A stretch of DNA of 59,067 bases from Verrucomicrobiota bacterium (GTDB taxonomy: Bacteria > Verrucomicrobiota > Verrucomicrobiia > Chthoniobacterales > UBA10450), in NCBI GenBank assembly GCA_003219175.1, contig QHPU01000046.1, positions 311-59,377 on the forward strand, read 5' to 3'. Every line of letters begins with the position of its first letter. Position 1 is the first letter of the stretch. The translations under genes and the position numbers were made by a program. This document shows positions 1-8,024 of the stretch, piece after piece. The notes beneath the pieces are model-generated. The model ran no database searches and was not told where the DNA came from. It saw only the letters and a program-made list of their open reading frames with translations.

Positions 1-694
1 CCAGATACTTGCATACGCGTTCCATCGCCCGCGCTGGGTCAGCAACCAAATCCTCGTAACGTGTCAAGATGGCAGGGATCTCACCAGCTTCAGCCCGCAA
101 CCCCAAACGGGCGGCCTGCAACCAGTGGGACACGCAATAATAAGCGGAGAACTGGCGTGTTTTTCGCGTTCTCTCGAGCGCGATTTGCGCTGCCAGGATA
201 GCGCGCGGATCGCGGATCGTGAGCAGAATCTTCGAATTGGGAAAACGCTCGAGAATTTGTGGAATGAAACGGCGATTGGCCGGCGTCTTCTCAATCCAGC
301 GAATGATCGAATCGAGCGGACGACCAAGAGTGGCGGCGTAAGCTTCGACCATAATTACGAGCAGGTCCTTATCTGCAGTTTTCGGGTGAAATGCCGCCCC
401 TTCGAAACGATCGCGAAATTCGGCTGTTGGGAAATGGCTATAATCGACCTTTTCCCATTCCGGAGGTCCACCGAAAAGCACCCGTGAGAGCGCCTCTTTG
501 GTCAAATAATCAACCTGGGCCCGGCGTCCAACTCGGCCGTACTTGTTAAGAGCCGTGGGGAAATAGGCCGTCTCCTCAGGCAGTACCAGCAACTGGGGAT
601 GACCGTCAAGCAATGCGATCAACAGAGTTGTGCCCGATTTGGCCTGACCGGCAGCGAAGCAGGCGCGTTGCTCGAACGGGAGCGGCTCACTCAT
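1..694 (-). CDS. Sulfotransferase family protein (C-terminus cut by window edge)
   Basis: The minus-strand frame is open for 231 codons from the ATG at 694 and runs off the left edge. It has the hallmarks of PAPS-dependent sulfotransferases: a 5'-phosphosulfate loop AKSGTTLL at residues 18-25, EKTP near 135, a 3'-phosphate-binding RDPRAI segment at 161-166, and RYEDLVADP near 212. The family transfers sulfate from PAPS to a hydroxyl or amine on a sugar, lipid or peptide; the substrate cannot be read here. No signal peptide is visible, so it is probably cytoplasmic. Its ATG overlaps the stop of the upstream epimerase gene (ATGA, 691-694), so the two are probably one translationally coupled unit. 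An epimerase next to a sulfotransferase fits surface-glycan modification, which is inference. Confidence 0.85.
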   Translation of the reverse strand, partial: MSEPLPFEQRACFAAGQAKSGTTLLIALLDGHPQLLVLPEETAYFPTALNKYGRVGRRAQVDYLTKEALSRVLFGGPPEWEKVDYSHFPTAEFRDRFEGAAFHPKTADKDLLVIMVEAYAATLGRPLDSIIRWIEKTPANRRFIPQILERFPNSKILLTIRDPRAILAAQIALERTRKTRQFSAYYCVSHWLQAARLGLRAEAGEIPAILTRYEDLVADPARAMERVCKYL

Positions 695-1641
695 ATTCGG
701 TGCGTCTTCCGAAACCATTCGACAAATCGCGGCAAGCCCTCGTGCAGTTTGGTGGTCGGCCGATAATTTAATAGCCGAGCTGGCTTGGAAATGTCGGCAC
801 AGGTCAACGGGACATCACCTGCTTGTTCTGGCAGGCGATTGATCTTCGCTTTTTTGCCAAGGAGTAATTCAATTTGAGCGATTAAGTCCTTCAGTTGGAC
901 GGTTTCGCTTTCCCCAAGATTGAAAATCTCAAATGGCGTCCCGTTATATCTCAGTGCAGCCATCACTCCTTGAATGGTGTCGTCGATGTAAGTGTAATCG
1001 CGCCGAGTCGCGCCGTCGCCGAACTGGTCTATCGGTTCGCCACGAAGAATGCGGCGGGTGAATTTGTGAATCGCCAGATCAGGCCGCTGCCGAGGTCCGT
1101 AAACTGTGAAAAACCGAAGGACAACGACGCGCATCTGGTAGAGATGGGAAAAGGTCGAACAAAGAAATTCCCCGGCAATCTTCGTGGCAGCGTAGGGACT
1201 GATCGTCTGGGTAAGATGAAAATCTTCGGAAAAAGGCACCGTTTTGCAGATGCCGTAAACGGAAGAACTCGATGCAAAAATAAAGCGCTCGATCCCGACG
1301 ATGCGCGCGGCCTCGAGCAAATGCAGCGTGCCGTTTACGTTTGTATCGTAATATAACTGAGGCTGTGCAATGGACGGTCGAACACCGGCTCGGGCGGCAA
1401 GGTGCGCGATGGCATCGAACTTCTCGCGATGAAAGAGTGCTCGAACGGCGTTGTTGTCGCGCAAATCGATTTGAAAAACCGGTGCGTTCTTCTGAAGGCC
1501 AGCAATATTCGACCGCTTAATTTGCGGGGCGTAAAAATCATTGAAATCATCGAGGATTGCGGCCTCGTGGCCTTCAGCGAGTAATTTCTCGACCAGATGG
1601 GAGCCAATGAACCCCGCGCCGCCGGTGACGAGAATCCGCAT
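691..1641 (-). CDS. NAD-dependent epimerase/dehydratase, UDP-glucuronate 4-epimerase-like
   Basis: A 316-residue extended short-chain dehydrogenase. The start at 1641 was chosen because MRILVTGGAGFIG places the NAD-binding GxxGxxG motif at residues 7-13, as in the family; a longer start at 1692 only adds residues unlike the family. The SSSSVYG segment and the YAATK catalytic tyrosine-lysine motif are present, and RFFTVYGPRQRPD is typical of UDP-glucuronate/UDP-glucose 4-epimerases. It should interconvert C4 epimers of a nucleotide sugar in the cytoplasm. Its TGA overlaps the ATG of the downstream sulfotransferase. The divergent M23 peptidase gene begins only 24 bp away, leaving very little room for two promoters. 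No strong ribosome site is visible before 1641. Confidence 0.88.
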   Translation of the reverse strand: MRILVTGGAGFIGSHLVEKLLAEGHEAAILDDFNDFYAPQIKRSNIAGLQKNAPVFQIDLRDNNAVRALFHREKFDAIAHLAARAGVRPSIAQPQLYYDTNVNGTLHLLEAARIVGIERFIFASSSSVYGICKTVPFSEDFHLTQTISPYAATKIAGEFLCSTFSHLYQMRVVVLRFFTVYGPRQRPDLAIHKFTRRILRGEPIDQFGDGATRRDYTYIDDTIQGVMAALRYNGTPFEIFNLGESETVQLKDLIAQIELLLGKKAKINRLPEQAGDVPLTCADISKPARLLNYRPTTKLHEGLPRFVEWFRKTHRI

Positions 1642-1665
1642 GAAGCGAGCGTAAAGACGAAGCGA

Positions 1666-2350
1666 ATGAGCGGCAAGAGGGTTGCATTCCATACCCTCCT
1701 GTTTGTCGCGGCGGTATTTGGTGTTCTAATCTGGCGATTCGCCCCCGAGCTAACGCGGTCCAGGCATGTCGATCCTGCATTTCAATTGCCGTCGGGCTTT
1801 GAACTGGCTTCGCTTCCCCTTGCCACTCGATTCGATTTCCCCTTGGGAAGCGAGAACGGCGCCCTCGCCTACAAACGCCCAGCGCTTTACTGAAAACTAT
1901 CATCTTGGCGACGATCTCAATGGCATCGGTGGAGAAAACAGCGATTTGGGCGATCCCATTTACGCCGTTGCCGATGGGCGGGTTTTGCTCGCGCGCGACG
2001 GTGGAGCTGGCTGGGGCAATGTCATCATCGTGTTACATGCGTTTCTGGAAAATGGTGTCCGCCGTACTGTGCAGTCCTACTATGGACATTGCGATATCAT
2101 CCTGGTCTCACCCGGCGACGAGGTCCATCGCGGCCAGCAAATCGCAACGGTTGGTACTGCGAACGGCCGCTATTTCGCCCATCTGCATTTTGAAATGCGC
2201 GAGTTCATTACGCCATTCATCGGACCAGGTTATCGGGAGAATACTGCCGGCTGGCTAAATCCCACCGAGTTCATCGCCAAGCATCGCGGCGCGCCAAAGG
2301 ATGACGTGGGACGGACAAGACCGACACCGCCACCTCAGTCGGTTCCTTGA
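1666..2350 (+). pseudogene. M23-type metallopeptidase with one frameshift
   Basis: The gene begins MSGKRVAFHTLLFVAAVFG, a membrane anchor or signal segment, and reads in frame 1 to a TGA at 1891-1893. The family-like remainder continues in frame 2 from about 1873: RFTENYHLGDDLNG, then GNVIIVLHAF, and HLHFEMRE. Removing one A from the AAA run at 1873-1875 joins the two parts cleanly into one M23 (LytM-like) peptidase of about 228 residues. The zinc ligands of the family, HxxxD in HLGDD and HxH in HLHFE, are all present. Such enzymes cleave peptidoglycan cross-links in the periplasm. With an intact active site and a single homopolymer indel, this may be a recent pseudogene or a sequencing error. 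Confidence 0.8.
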
Positions 2351-2363
2351 CTGGACTTCCAAT

Positions 2364-2786
2364 TCAGAGACTCGGATTTGCAAGCAACAGGTAAACCCAA
2401 TTCAAGGCAAGGAGGCCGATAAAGAAACGCCGGAAAAACTTCCGCTCACTCGCGCTCAATCGAACAATGCGCAGAGCCGGGGCGCGCAGAACGACAACTT
2501 GGAAAGCGTAGACATTGAACAGCGACAATCCGCAATAACAGAGGAATGCGAGCGGGTTCCATTCAAATGCCGCGAGAAAATGCGCGTGGAAAAACGCAAT
2601 CGCCGATCGGGTTGCACCACAAGTGAGGCAGGGGCGGCCGGTGAGCGCGTGAAAGAGACAGATCGGCCAGGGCAGTTTCAAGGCCAGCCACGTTGCCGCC
2701 AGCGCCAGGCCGCCTGAAGAAACACTCAACCAGATGAGCTCATGATTCGCCTCGCCCGGGGCGAGTGGCCGGCGAACAATTTGCAC
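2364..2786 (-). CDS. DUF2752 family small membrane protein
   Basis: A 140-residue protein with about three hydrophobic segments and the motif GRPCLTCGATRSAIAFFH near residues 50-67. This C-x-x-C-G-x-T-R/H pattern defines the DUF2752 family, whose biochemical role is unknown. It lies 12 bp downstream of the GYF-Yip1 gene on the same strand, so the two are very likely co-transcribed. The same pairing suggests a shared inner-membrane job, but no function can be assigned. Its 3' end converges on the M23 gene with a 13 bp gap. Confidence 0.75.
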   Translation of the reverse strand: MQIVRRPLAPGEANHELIWLSVSSGGLALAATWLALKLPWPICLFHALTGRPCLTCGATRSAIAFFHAHFLAAFEWNPLAFLCYCGLSLFNVYAFQVVVLRAPALRIVRLSASERKFFRRFFIGLLALNWVYLLLANPSL

Positions 2787-2798
2787 GACGCTCCTCGC

Positions 2799-3677
2799 TC
2801 AGTGATGACCCAAAGCGGCAAGCCCGCCGGCCATAAACAAAAGGACCAACATGAGTCCACAGCAAACGACTAGTGGAAGAAAGATAGCCAGCACCGCCCG
2901 GCCGGTATCGGTTTCATGCGCACGCGCCAAGCCAATGCAATTCACCACGATCCCCCACACCGCCGCGATTACCCCGCCGCAAACCGGAATCACTTGCAGC
3001 ACGCCGGTTGATCCTTGTGTAAATGCCAGGACGCGAAACGTCGTTTCAAACGGTTGGTTCGCTCCTCCGACAATCATCAAGCAGAGATGGACAATGCCAG
3101 CCCCAATAAACAAGACGATGACGATGGCCAGCGGAACAAGGATAATGAACCCGATAGAACCGATACCCATGCCAGCCATCGCGCCGAATGGATTGCGCTG
3201 GTCCGTAAACATTCCGAATGAATGAAAAAGAAGCGAAAACAGAAACGCCACAATCGCGCCCACGCTGCCGCCAACGACTGCATAAATGAGCGGCTCGCCG
3301 AAGCCGCCCTCGCGTTTCATAACGGTGAACGCTTCTGCTGGCCGGGTCAGAACCATTTGCAGCGTTTCGATAAACGCGGTGAAAAATCCTTTTTGCTGCC
3401 GGTCATCCCATGGCAAACCGGAGCGAGCACTCGCCGCTGTGACGGAAGGAATAGACCCAGGACTCGCGGCCTCCGGCTGCGTCGGAACCGCGGCGCCCGC
3501 CGCTGGAATGTCTTGCGCAAATTCGGAAATTTGTGCCAGCGGTTGCCACGCTGGCATGCCGTCACGCCAGCCGAGATCAGTGCCAAGAAAACGTCCACTC
3601 CGAAGTCCAGCCCGAACATCTTCTTCCGAAAACGTGCCGAGACTCGTGCCGCTGCGATTGATGTGAAATGTTGCCAT
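2799..3677 (-). CDS. GYF_2 domain and Yip1-type membrane protein
   Basis: A 292-residue protein. Residues 1-50 (MATFHINRSGTSLG onward, with WRDGMPAWQPL) match the bacterial GYF_2/DUF4339 domain, a small module thought to bind proline-rich peptides. A linker rich in Ala, Pro and Ser follows. The C-terminal 190 residues hold four to five hydrophobic helices rich in Gly, typical of the Yip1 domain. It is probably an inner-membrane protein with the GYF domain in the cytoplasm. It is upstream of the DUF2752 gene in the same direction. The 130 bp before its start holds the nested GTTACAA palindromes described separately, which may include its control region. Confidence 0.8.
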   Translation of the reverse strand: MATFHINRSGTSLGTFSEEDVRAGLRSGRFLGTDLGWRDGMPAWQPLAQISEFAQDIPAAGAAVPTQPEAASPGSIPSVTAASARSGLPWDDRQQKGFFTAFIETLQMVLTRPAEAFTVMKREGGFGEPLIYAVVGGSVGAIVAFLFSLLFHSFGMFTDQRNPFGAMAGMGIGSIGFIILVPLAIVIVLFIGAGIVHLCLMIVGGANQPFETTFRVLAFTQGSTGVLQVIPVCGGVIAAVWGIVVNCIGLARAHETDTGRAVLAIFLPLVVCCGLMLVLLFMAGGLAALGHH

Positions 3678-3730
3678 GCCCTCGCCTTTTAGTTACCCGC
3701 GAGCGCAAAGTCAATGCGACTTCGCCACAG

Positions 3731-3807
3731 GTTACATCGTTAAAAGCTACAAAGGTTACAAGGGCCGAGTATACAACGTTGTAACTCTTGCAACGGTTGT
3801 AACCTTT
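3731..3807. repeat. Nested GTTACAA/TTGTAAC palindromes
   Basis: The octamer GGTTACAA or its complement recurs several times in about 80 bp. AAAGGTTACAA at 3751-3761 is exactly inverted at 3797-3807, and a perfect 12-bp palindrome TACAACGTTGTA lies at 3772-3783 between them. The stretch sits between the stop of the AlkA-like gene and the start of the GYF-Yip1 gene, both on the minus strand. It could be an operator for the latter, a terminator-like hairpin for the former, or a simple-sequence expansion. Confidence 0.55.
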
Positions 3808-4431
3808 TTAACCCTGCTGCATTTCATCCAGCGCTCTCCAGCAGTACCACGCCAGCGCAGAACGATATGGTGCAAATCGCTGTCCCTGTTTCACCATCTG
3901 CTTCGGCGTCGGCAATTTTCGTTTCCCGAAAATTTTCGCGAACCCTTTCCGGACCCCATAATCGTGCACCGGCCAGACATCCGGCCGCCCCAGATCGAAA
4001 AGCAACAACATTTCTACCGTCCAACGCCCAATTCCGCGCACCTCGATCAACCGCTCAACAATTTCGTCGTCGGTCATTTTGGCCATGGCGCGAGCCGTCG
4101 GCACCGTGCCGTCAATCGTTTTCGCCGCCAGATCTTTCAGCGCCGCGACTTTACTGCGCGACAAACCGGCTGCGCGCAATGTTTCATCGGGCGTTTCCAG
4201 CACCAGCTTCGGATCGAGAAATTTTCGTTTCGGAAAAATTGCGCGCACCCGTTTCCAAATGGTAGCAGCCGCTTTTCCGCTCAATTGCTGGTAAGCGATC
4301 GATTCGGCCAAAGCATCAAATGTTCTCACCTTCGGGTTTGGCTCAATCTCGTAGCGACGGGAATGCGAGATCAATTGTGCCAGTCGTTTATCGCTCGCCG
4401 AAAGATGGCGATGCGCTTCGTCATGATTCAT
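3808..4431 (-). CDS. DNA-3-methyladenine glycosylase II family (AlkA/Mag1-like)
   Basis: A 207-residue HhH-GPD base-excision repair glycosylase. The start MNHDEAHRHLS at 4431 was preferred because the 24 codons upstream are encoded by repeat-like DNA. The helix-hairpin-helix VRGIGRWTVEMLLLF and the catalytic aspartate in PVHDYGVRKG are in the expected order, preceded by the AYQQLSGKAAATIW segment seen in yeast Mag1-like enzymes. It removes alkylated purines such as 3-methyladenine from DNA in the cytoplasm. The length matches the short single-domain branch rather than E. coli AlkA. It appears to be a single-gene unit. Confidence 0.9.
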   Translation of the reverse strand: MNHDEAHRHLSASDKRLAQLISHSRRYEIEPNPKVRTFDALAESIAYQQLSGKAAATIWKRVRAIFPKRKFLDPKLVLETPDETLRAAGLSRSKVAALKDLAAKTIDGTVPTARAMAKMTDDEIVERLIEVRGIGRWTVEMLLLFDLGRPDVWPVHDYGVRKGFAKIFGKRKLPTPKQMVKQGQRFAPYRSALAWYCWRALDEMQQG

Positions 4432-4439
4432 GGACACAA

Positions 4440-4475
4440 AGTAAATGACGAAACACGAACGACGAATGACGAAGT
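4440..4475. repeat. Short array of ATGACGAA-like units, leftward copy
   Basis: Just upstream of the glycosylase start, the units ATGACGAA, ACACGAACGACGA and ATGACGAA follow each other. The same units occur in inverse orientation (TTCGTCATT, GTCATCC, GTCATTC) at 4657-4735, on the other side of the hairpin element at 4499-4608. Together they form a roughly symmetrical repeat block that fills the whole intergenic region. Confidence 0.5.
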
Positions 4476-4498
4476 AAGGCGCGCATACAACGCCCGGT

Positions 4499-4608
4499 GT
4501 CATCCCGAGAGGAAGCGAGGGATCTCACCAATGGAGGGATGATCACGCGATAAAGCTTGCATGATCCCAGCTTCGTAGGCCGGGATCCTTGACTTCGTTC
4601 AGGATGAC
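4499..4608. repeat. Dispersed inverted-repeat element, GTCATCCCGAG family
   Basis: A 110-bp element that opens GTCATCCCGAGAGGAAGCGA and ends in an imperfect complement of itself (GGGATCC..TTCAGGATGAC), so the ends can pair. Related sequences lie at 34247-34280 (half element) and at 44618-44688, where one sits inside a coding region. This marks it as a dispersed repeat family rather than a local hairpin. No open frame or transposase is inside. Confidence 0.65.
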
Positions 4609-4656
4609 AACGTGTTGGCGTCAGCGCGTCTTGTCAGAAAAAACCATGGCGCAGGC

Positions 4657-4735
4657 ACACAAACTATTTGTCATTTGAATTCGTCATTCCTTCGTCATGC
4701 GTCATCCGTCATTCGTTATTTTTCCCACGTCATTC
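4657..4735. repeat. Short array of TTCGTCATT-like units, rightward copy
   Basis: Six or so copies of CGTCAT with variable 2-8 nt spacers (ATTTGTCATTTG, TTCGTCATTCC, TTCGTCATGC, GTCATCC, GTCATTCG, CACGTCATTCC). It is the inverse of the array at 4440-4475. It ends shortly before the ribosome site of the downstream hydrolase gene. Confidence 0.5.
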
Positions 4736-4767
4736 CTGTTGCCGCAGGAGGTCTTTTCAGTTTCGTG

Positions 4768-5520
4768 ATGGCCATGGCAACTACTCAACTGACCTACTTC
4801 GGTCATGCTGGATTCAAAGTTCAAACGCCCTCCGGGAAAATCTTGCTGATCGATCCGTGGCTGAAAAATCCGTTGTTCGATAAAGGCGAAGAAGAGCTGA
4901 AAAGACTGAATCGCGCGGATGTAATCTGCCTCACCCATGGGCACTTCGATCACGTCGGCGATTCGGTGGAAATCGCCAAGAAAACGAATGCAAAACTTCT
5001 TTGCACGTTCGATCTCGCGGCCGCTTTACGAAATGGGCTCGGCTTTCCAGGAGACGATTCTTCGCTCGTGGGGCATCTCGGTGGTGAGATCAATGTGCTC
5101 GATGGCGAAATTAAGGCCCGTTTTGTTCCCGCGTGGCATGGCACGGCGATCATGCCAAATGAAAAGTCGCCGCCAATCTATGGCGGAACACCCAGCGGCG
5201 TGGTTTTGTCGATTCGGAACGGCCCCACCATTTATCACACCGGCGATACCGATTTGTTTTCTGACATGGCCCTGGTTCCGCTCGAGCGACCCATCGACTG
5301 GATGCTCGTATGCATGGGCGGGCATTTTACCATGGGACCGGCGCGAGCGGCGCGAGCAGTCGAGCTTGTCAAAGCGAAGTTCGTTGTCCCGATACATTTC
5401 GGGACATTTCCAGTTCTGACCGGGACGCCCGAGATGCTGGCAGACGAATTAAAAAAACTCGGCTCGAATGCACAGGTCCACGCAATGAAACCGGGCGAGA
5501 CTATTTCCTTGTCGGACTGA
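4768..5520 (+). CDS. UPF0173-type metal-dependent hydrolase (metallo-beta-lactamase fold)
   Basis: A 250-residue protein beginning MAMATTQLTYFGHAGFKV. The zinc-binding motif THGHFDHVGD (HxHxDH) lies near residue 55, later metal ligands are visible in AWHGT and HTGDTD, and PIHFGTFPVL is near the C-terminus. This order and length match the UPF0173/YtkL family of predicted metal-dependent hydrolases, whose natural substrate is not established. An AGGAGG box at 4746-4751 lies upstream; a GTG at 4765 or the ATG at 4774 are alternative starts. The protein has no signal peptide and is probably cytoplasmic. Confidence 0.85.
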   Translation: MAMATTQLTYFGHAGFKVQTPSGKILLIDPWLKNPLFDKGEEELKRLNRADVICLTHGHFDHVGDSVEIAKKTNAKLLCTFDLAAALRNGLGFPGDDSSLVGHLGGEINVLDGEIKARFVPAWHGTAIMPNEKSPPIYGGTPSGVVLSIRNGPTIYHTGDTDLFSDMALVPLERPIDWMLVCMGGHFTMGPARAARAVELVKAKFVVPIHFGTFPVLTGTPEMLADELKKLGSNAQVHAMKPGETISLSD

Positions 5521-5736
5521 GACGATTGAATGCCGGTCCAGGTTCGAATCTCAAAGAACGAACATTAAGAGGAAGCTAGGCCTATGTTTGATTTTGGAAA
5601 TGGAAAGCTGTTGATCGCCGGACAGCGTCGGCTCCGGGTGTAACTGGAATCGTGTTCGCCGCTGGACGGATTCGCCGTGGCAATCTCATGGTCGTAATCG
5701 GAACGGCAGCGAGATGTCGATTTTTCGAACTATGAT

Positions 5737-6537
5737 GTGCCGCTCTACGTTCAGATCGTAGACCAGATCAAAGCCAAAATCGCTCCCCGCCTAGGCAATG
5801 GCCCGCTTACCCGTGAGCGTTATTTTATCATACCGTTCGCGTATCAAGACCGCGAAAATCACCCGGAATTCTCGCATTCGTTTATCTCTGTCATTCGAGT
5901 ATTTGCGGACAACAACAAACATCAAAAGCTGACCCCTGGCTTGCCAACGCGAAAATACAAGAATTGGGAATTCGAAGCGTTTACCATAAGCTGGTTGCCA
6001 CGCGATTTCCTCACTAATCCTCACCTGTGCGTCTTTGATGGCCCCGGCAGCCGGCTTTTTCCGAAAAACAATAAGTGTCCGATATCGCCCGGCCGAAATT
6101 TTACTCTCGCAGAAACGATCAAGCTTTCGGTGGACGCAAAGAATGCGGTTGCGATGTGGGGCCCATACGAAATCCGAAAGGAAGGTTTTGATCTAGGCGT
6201 CAGGCGCAAACGCTTACTTGATGGAGGAACCATCAAATACCGTGCCGACGACCGTCTTTATCGAAAAGACAAGATCGCCATCAGTTGTTTTCACGCCATG
6301 GCAGGCTTGGACGAGCTTTTCCCGAATGGCGGGCTGTTCGGCACCGGATTCATGATGTGGGGGTTCAACGGAACCACCCGAGTCCTGATCGAATACGCTG
6401 AGAAGGCGAGTAATAAAGGCTTACTTCTTGACCCGGTGGATGTAAAAAAGGATCGGTCTGTCTTCGTTTATGCCCCCGCTAAGGAGGGCTCGGTACCATA
6501 CAACCCGGCCAAACACGCCAGCGCGTATCACAGATAG
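5737..6537 (+). CDS. Hypothetical protein, probably missing its N-terminus
   Basis: I do not recognise the family. From the GTG at 5737 it encodes 266 residues with no membrane segment, rich in Lys, Arg and aromatic residues, with a central LSVDAKNAVAMWGPYEIRKE and a later GTGFMMWGFNGTTRVLIEY. The frame is open further upstream to 5698 (reading ..RDVDFSNYD before the GTG), and that stretch looks coding, so the annotated start is probably internal. A good ribosome site (AGAGGAAG) precedes an ATG at 5584 in the same frame. However, TAA codons at 5641 and 5695 interrupt it, suggesting a decayed or frameshifted 5' end. The amidase gene follows 129 bp downstream in the same direction. Confidence 0.55.
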   Translation: MPLYVQIVDQIKAKIAPRLGNGPLTRERYFIIPFAYQDRENHPEFSHSFISVIRVFADNNKHQKLTPGLPTRKYKNWEFEAFTISWLPRDFLTNPHLCVFDGPGSRLFPKNNKCPISPGRNFTLAETIKLSVDAKNAVAMWGPYEIRKEGFDLGVRRKRLLDGGTIKYRADDRLYRKDKIAISCFHAMAGLDELFPNGGLFGTGFMMWGFNGTTRVLIEYAEKASNKGLLLDPVDVKKDRSVFVYAPAKEGSVPYNPAKHASAYHR

Positions 6538-6562
6538 GCGAGCGTTAGCTAGCTCAGTGCCG

Positions 6563-6574
6563 GCCTGATCAGGC
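6563..6574. promoter_or_regulatory. 12-bp perfect palindrome before amidase gene
   Basis: GCCTGATCAGGC is a perfect palindrome about 93 bp upstream of the amidase start. It lies in an otherwise featureless gap and could be a dimeric regulator site; nothing else supports that. Confidence 0.25.
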
Positions 6575-6666
6575 GATCAGACGGTTGAAACTGAATCTCC
6601 TTGATGCCCCGGCTTGGCCCAGAAGATGCACTTGCAAAAGGCATTCACCCACGGAGCCTTGCGCGC

Positions 6667-7971
6667 ATGAAATATTCCGGCCCTGCTATTCTTACACGGT
6701 TACCCATTGCGTTGGCGTCGCTCGCCCTGTGTAGCGGATGCTCGTTTACGCCTCTTATTAACAACAAGCTCCCCGGTAACCGCGCTTTCATTGATTACTG
6801 GCCGTCAGACGCGAACAGCAAGCGATTACGGCTGGCGGTAAAAGATAACATCGACATGAAGGGAGTGATCACGACCGCCGGTTCGCAAATTTTCCAGCAA
6901 ACGCACAAGCCTGCGCGCGCCGACGCGGCATGCCTGGCAATCGCCCGCAAACGTAACGTGCAAATCGTTGGCAAAACGAACCTGACCGAATTCGCGGTTT
7001 CGCCCTCCGGTATCAATGAATATTTCGGGACGCCCGAGAATCCGTTGCGGCGTAATCTCATTCCCGGCGGATCCTCGTCGGGGAACGCGGTCGCAATCGC
7101 GAGCGGAATGGCAGATGTGGCTTTCGGGACCGACACAGCCGGTTCCATCCGCGTGCCTGCCGCGTGCTGTGGCATCGTCGGTTTAAAGACGACGTATGGT
7201 TTGATTTCAATCGAACGAGTTTACCCGATCGAGCCTGAACACCTCGACACCATCGGTCCAATGGCAAAGGATATCGCTTCCACGGTTCAGGGGATGGACC
7301 TGCTTCAAAGTGGATTCGCCGCCAAGTATGTTGCCGCTAAGACGGCGAAGCCATCCGGTCGGAGCATCCGGGTGGGCCGCCTCAAACTCAAAGGGACTGA
7401 TCCCGATATCGATGTGGCAATTGATGAGGCAATCGCTAAAGCGGGCTTCCAAGTCGTGCCATTAGACGACAGCTTCCGCGACAAATGGGAAAGCGCGAAG
7501 AAAGACGGGAATACCCTTGCGTCGGCTGGAGCATGGATCAGCGACCAACGACTTCAATTCGCGCTGGGAGTGACGACTCGAACCAAGGCGGTAATCCGGC
7601 TGGGGCAGGTCACCTACACCACAACCTACCGCGCTGCGGTTGCGAGACAGAAAGCGTGGCAGCAAACCCTGAGCAACGTTTTCGAGAATGTGGATGTCAT
7701 TGCTGTGCCGACACTTCAAAAAATGCCGCCAGGACTTCCACTGCTCAATTTGAGAATAGGCATACTCGAGGCGCTAGTCCTTGAGATGCAAAATACGGTC
7801 GCGGTAAGTTTCGCGGGCAATCCAGCCCTGGCAATGCCAATTCCGGTTCGTAACAAGAGGGTTCCGGCCACGAGCCTCCAACTTGTCGGGCCAAGACTGA
7901 GAGAGGCGGAACTGCTTAATGTGGGAAGACAGGTAGAAGAAGCGGTGAAGGATCGTGAGGAGAGGGAATGA
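6667..7971 (+). CDS. Amidase signature family enzyme, predicted lipoprotein
   Basis: A 434-residue amidase. The start at 6667 gives MKYSGPAILTRLPIALASL followed by a lipobox ending CSGC, so it is probably exported and lipid-anchored. The Ser-cisSer-Lys triad can be placed as Lys59 (in VKDNID), Ser136 (first Ser of GGSSSGN) and Ser160 (GSIRVPA). The Lys-Ser and Ser-Ser spacings match other family members. The enzymes hydrolyse amide bonds of varied substrates; export suggests a peptide, peptidoglycan or environmental amide target, which is inference. It is a relative of GatA but lacks the context of a GatCAB operon. Confidence 0.88.
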   Translation: MKYSGPAILTRLPIALASLALCSGCSFTPLINNKLPGNRAFIDYWPSDANSKRLRLAVKDNIDMKGVITTAGSQIFQQTHKPARADAACLAIARKRNVQIVGKTNLTEFAVSPSGINEYFGTPENPLRRNLIPGGSSSGNAVAIASGMADVAFGTDTAGSIRVPAACCGIVGLKTTYGLISIERVYPIEPEHLDTIGPMAKDIASTVQGMDLLQSGFAAKYVAAKTAKPSGRSIRVGRLKLKGTDPDIDVAIDEAIAKAGFQVVPLDDSFRDKWESAKKDGNTLASAGAWISDQRLQFALGVTTRTKAVIRLGQVTYTTTYRAAVARQKAWQQTLSNVFENVDVIAVPTLQKMPPGLPLLNLRIGILEALVLEMQNTVAVSFAGNPALAMPIPVRNKRVPATSLQLVGPRLREAELLNVGRQVEEAVKDREERE

Positions 7972-8024
7972 TGCGCGAGGTCAGGCGTTGAAATTCTCTT
8001 CGTTGTCAAATGATGAAACTAAGA

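Noticed and set aside
5535-5560. GGTTCGAATC resembling a tRNA T-loop
   Set aside because: The flanking bases cannot form the T-stem, and no acceptor, D or anticodon arm lies around it.
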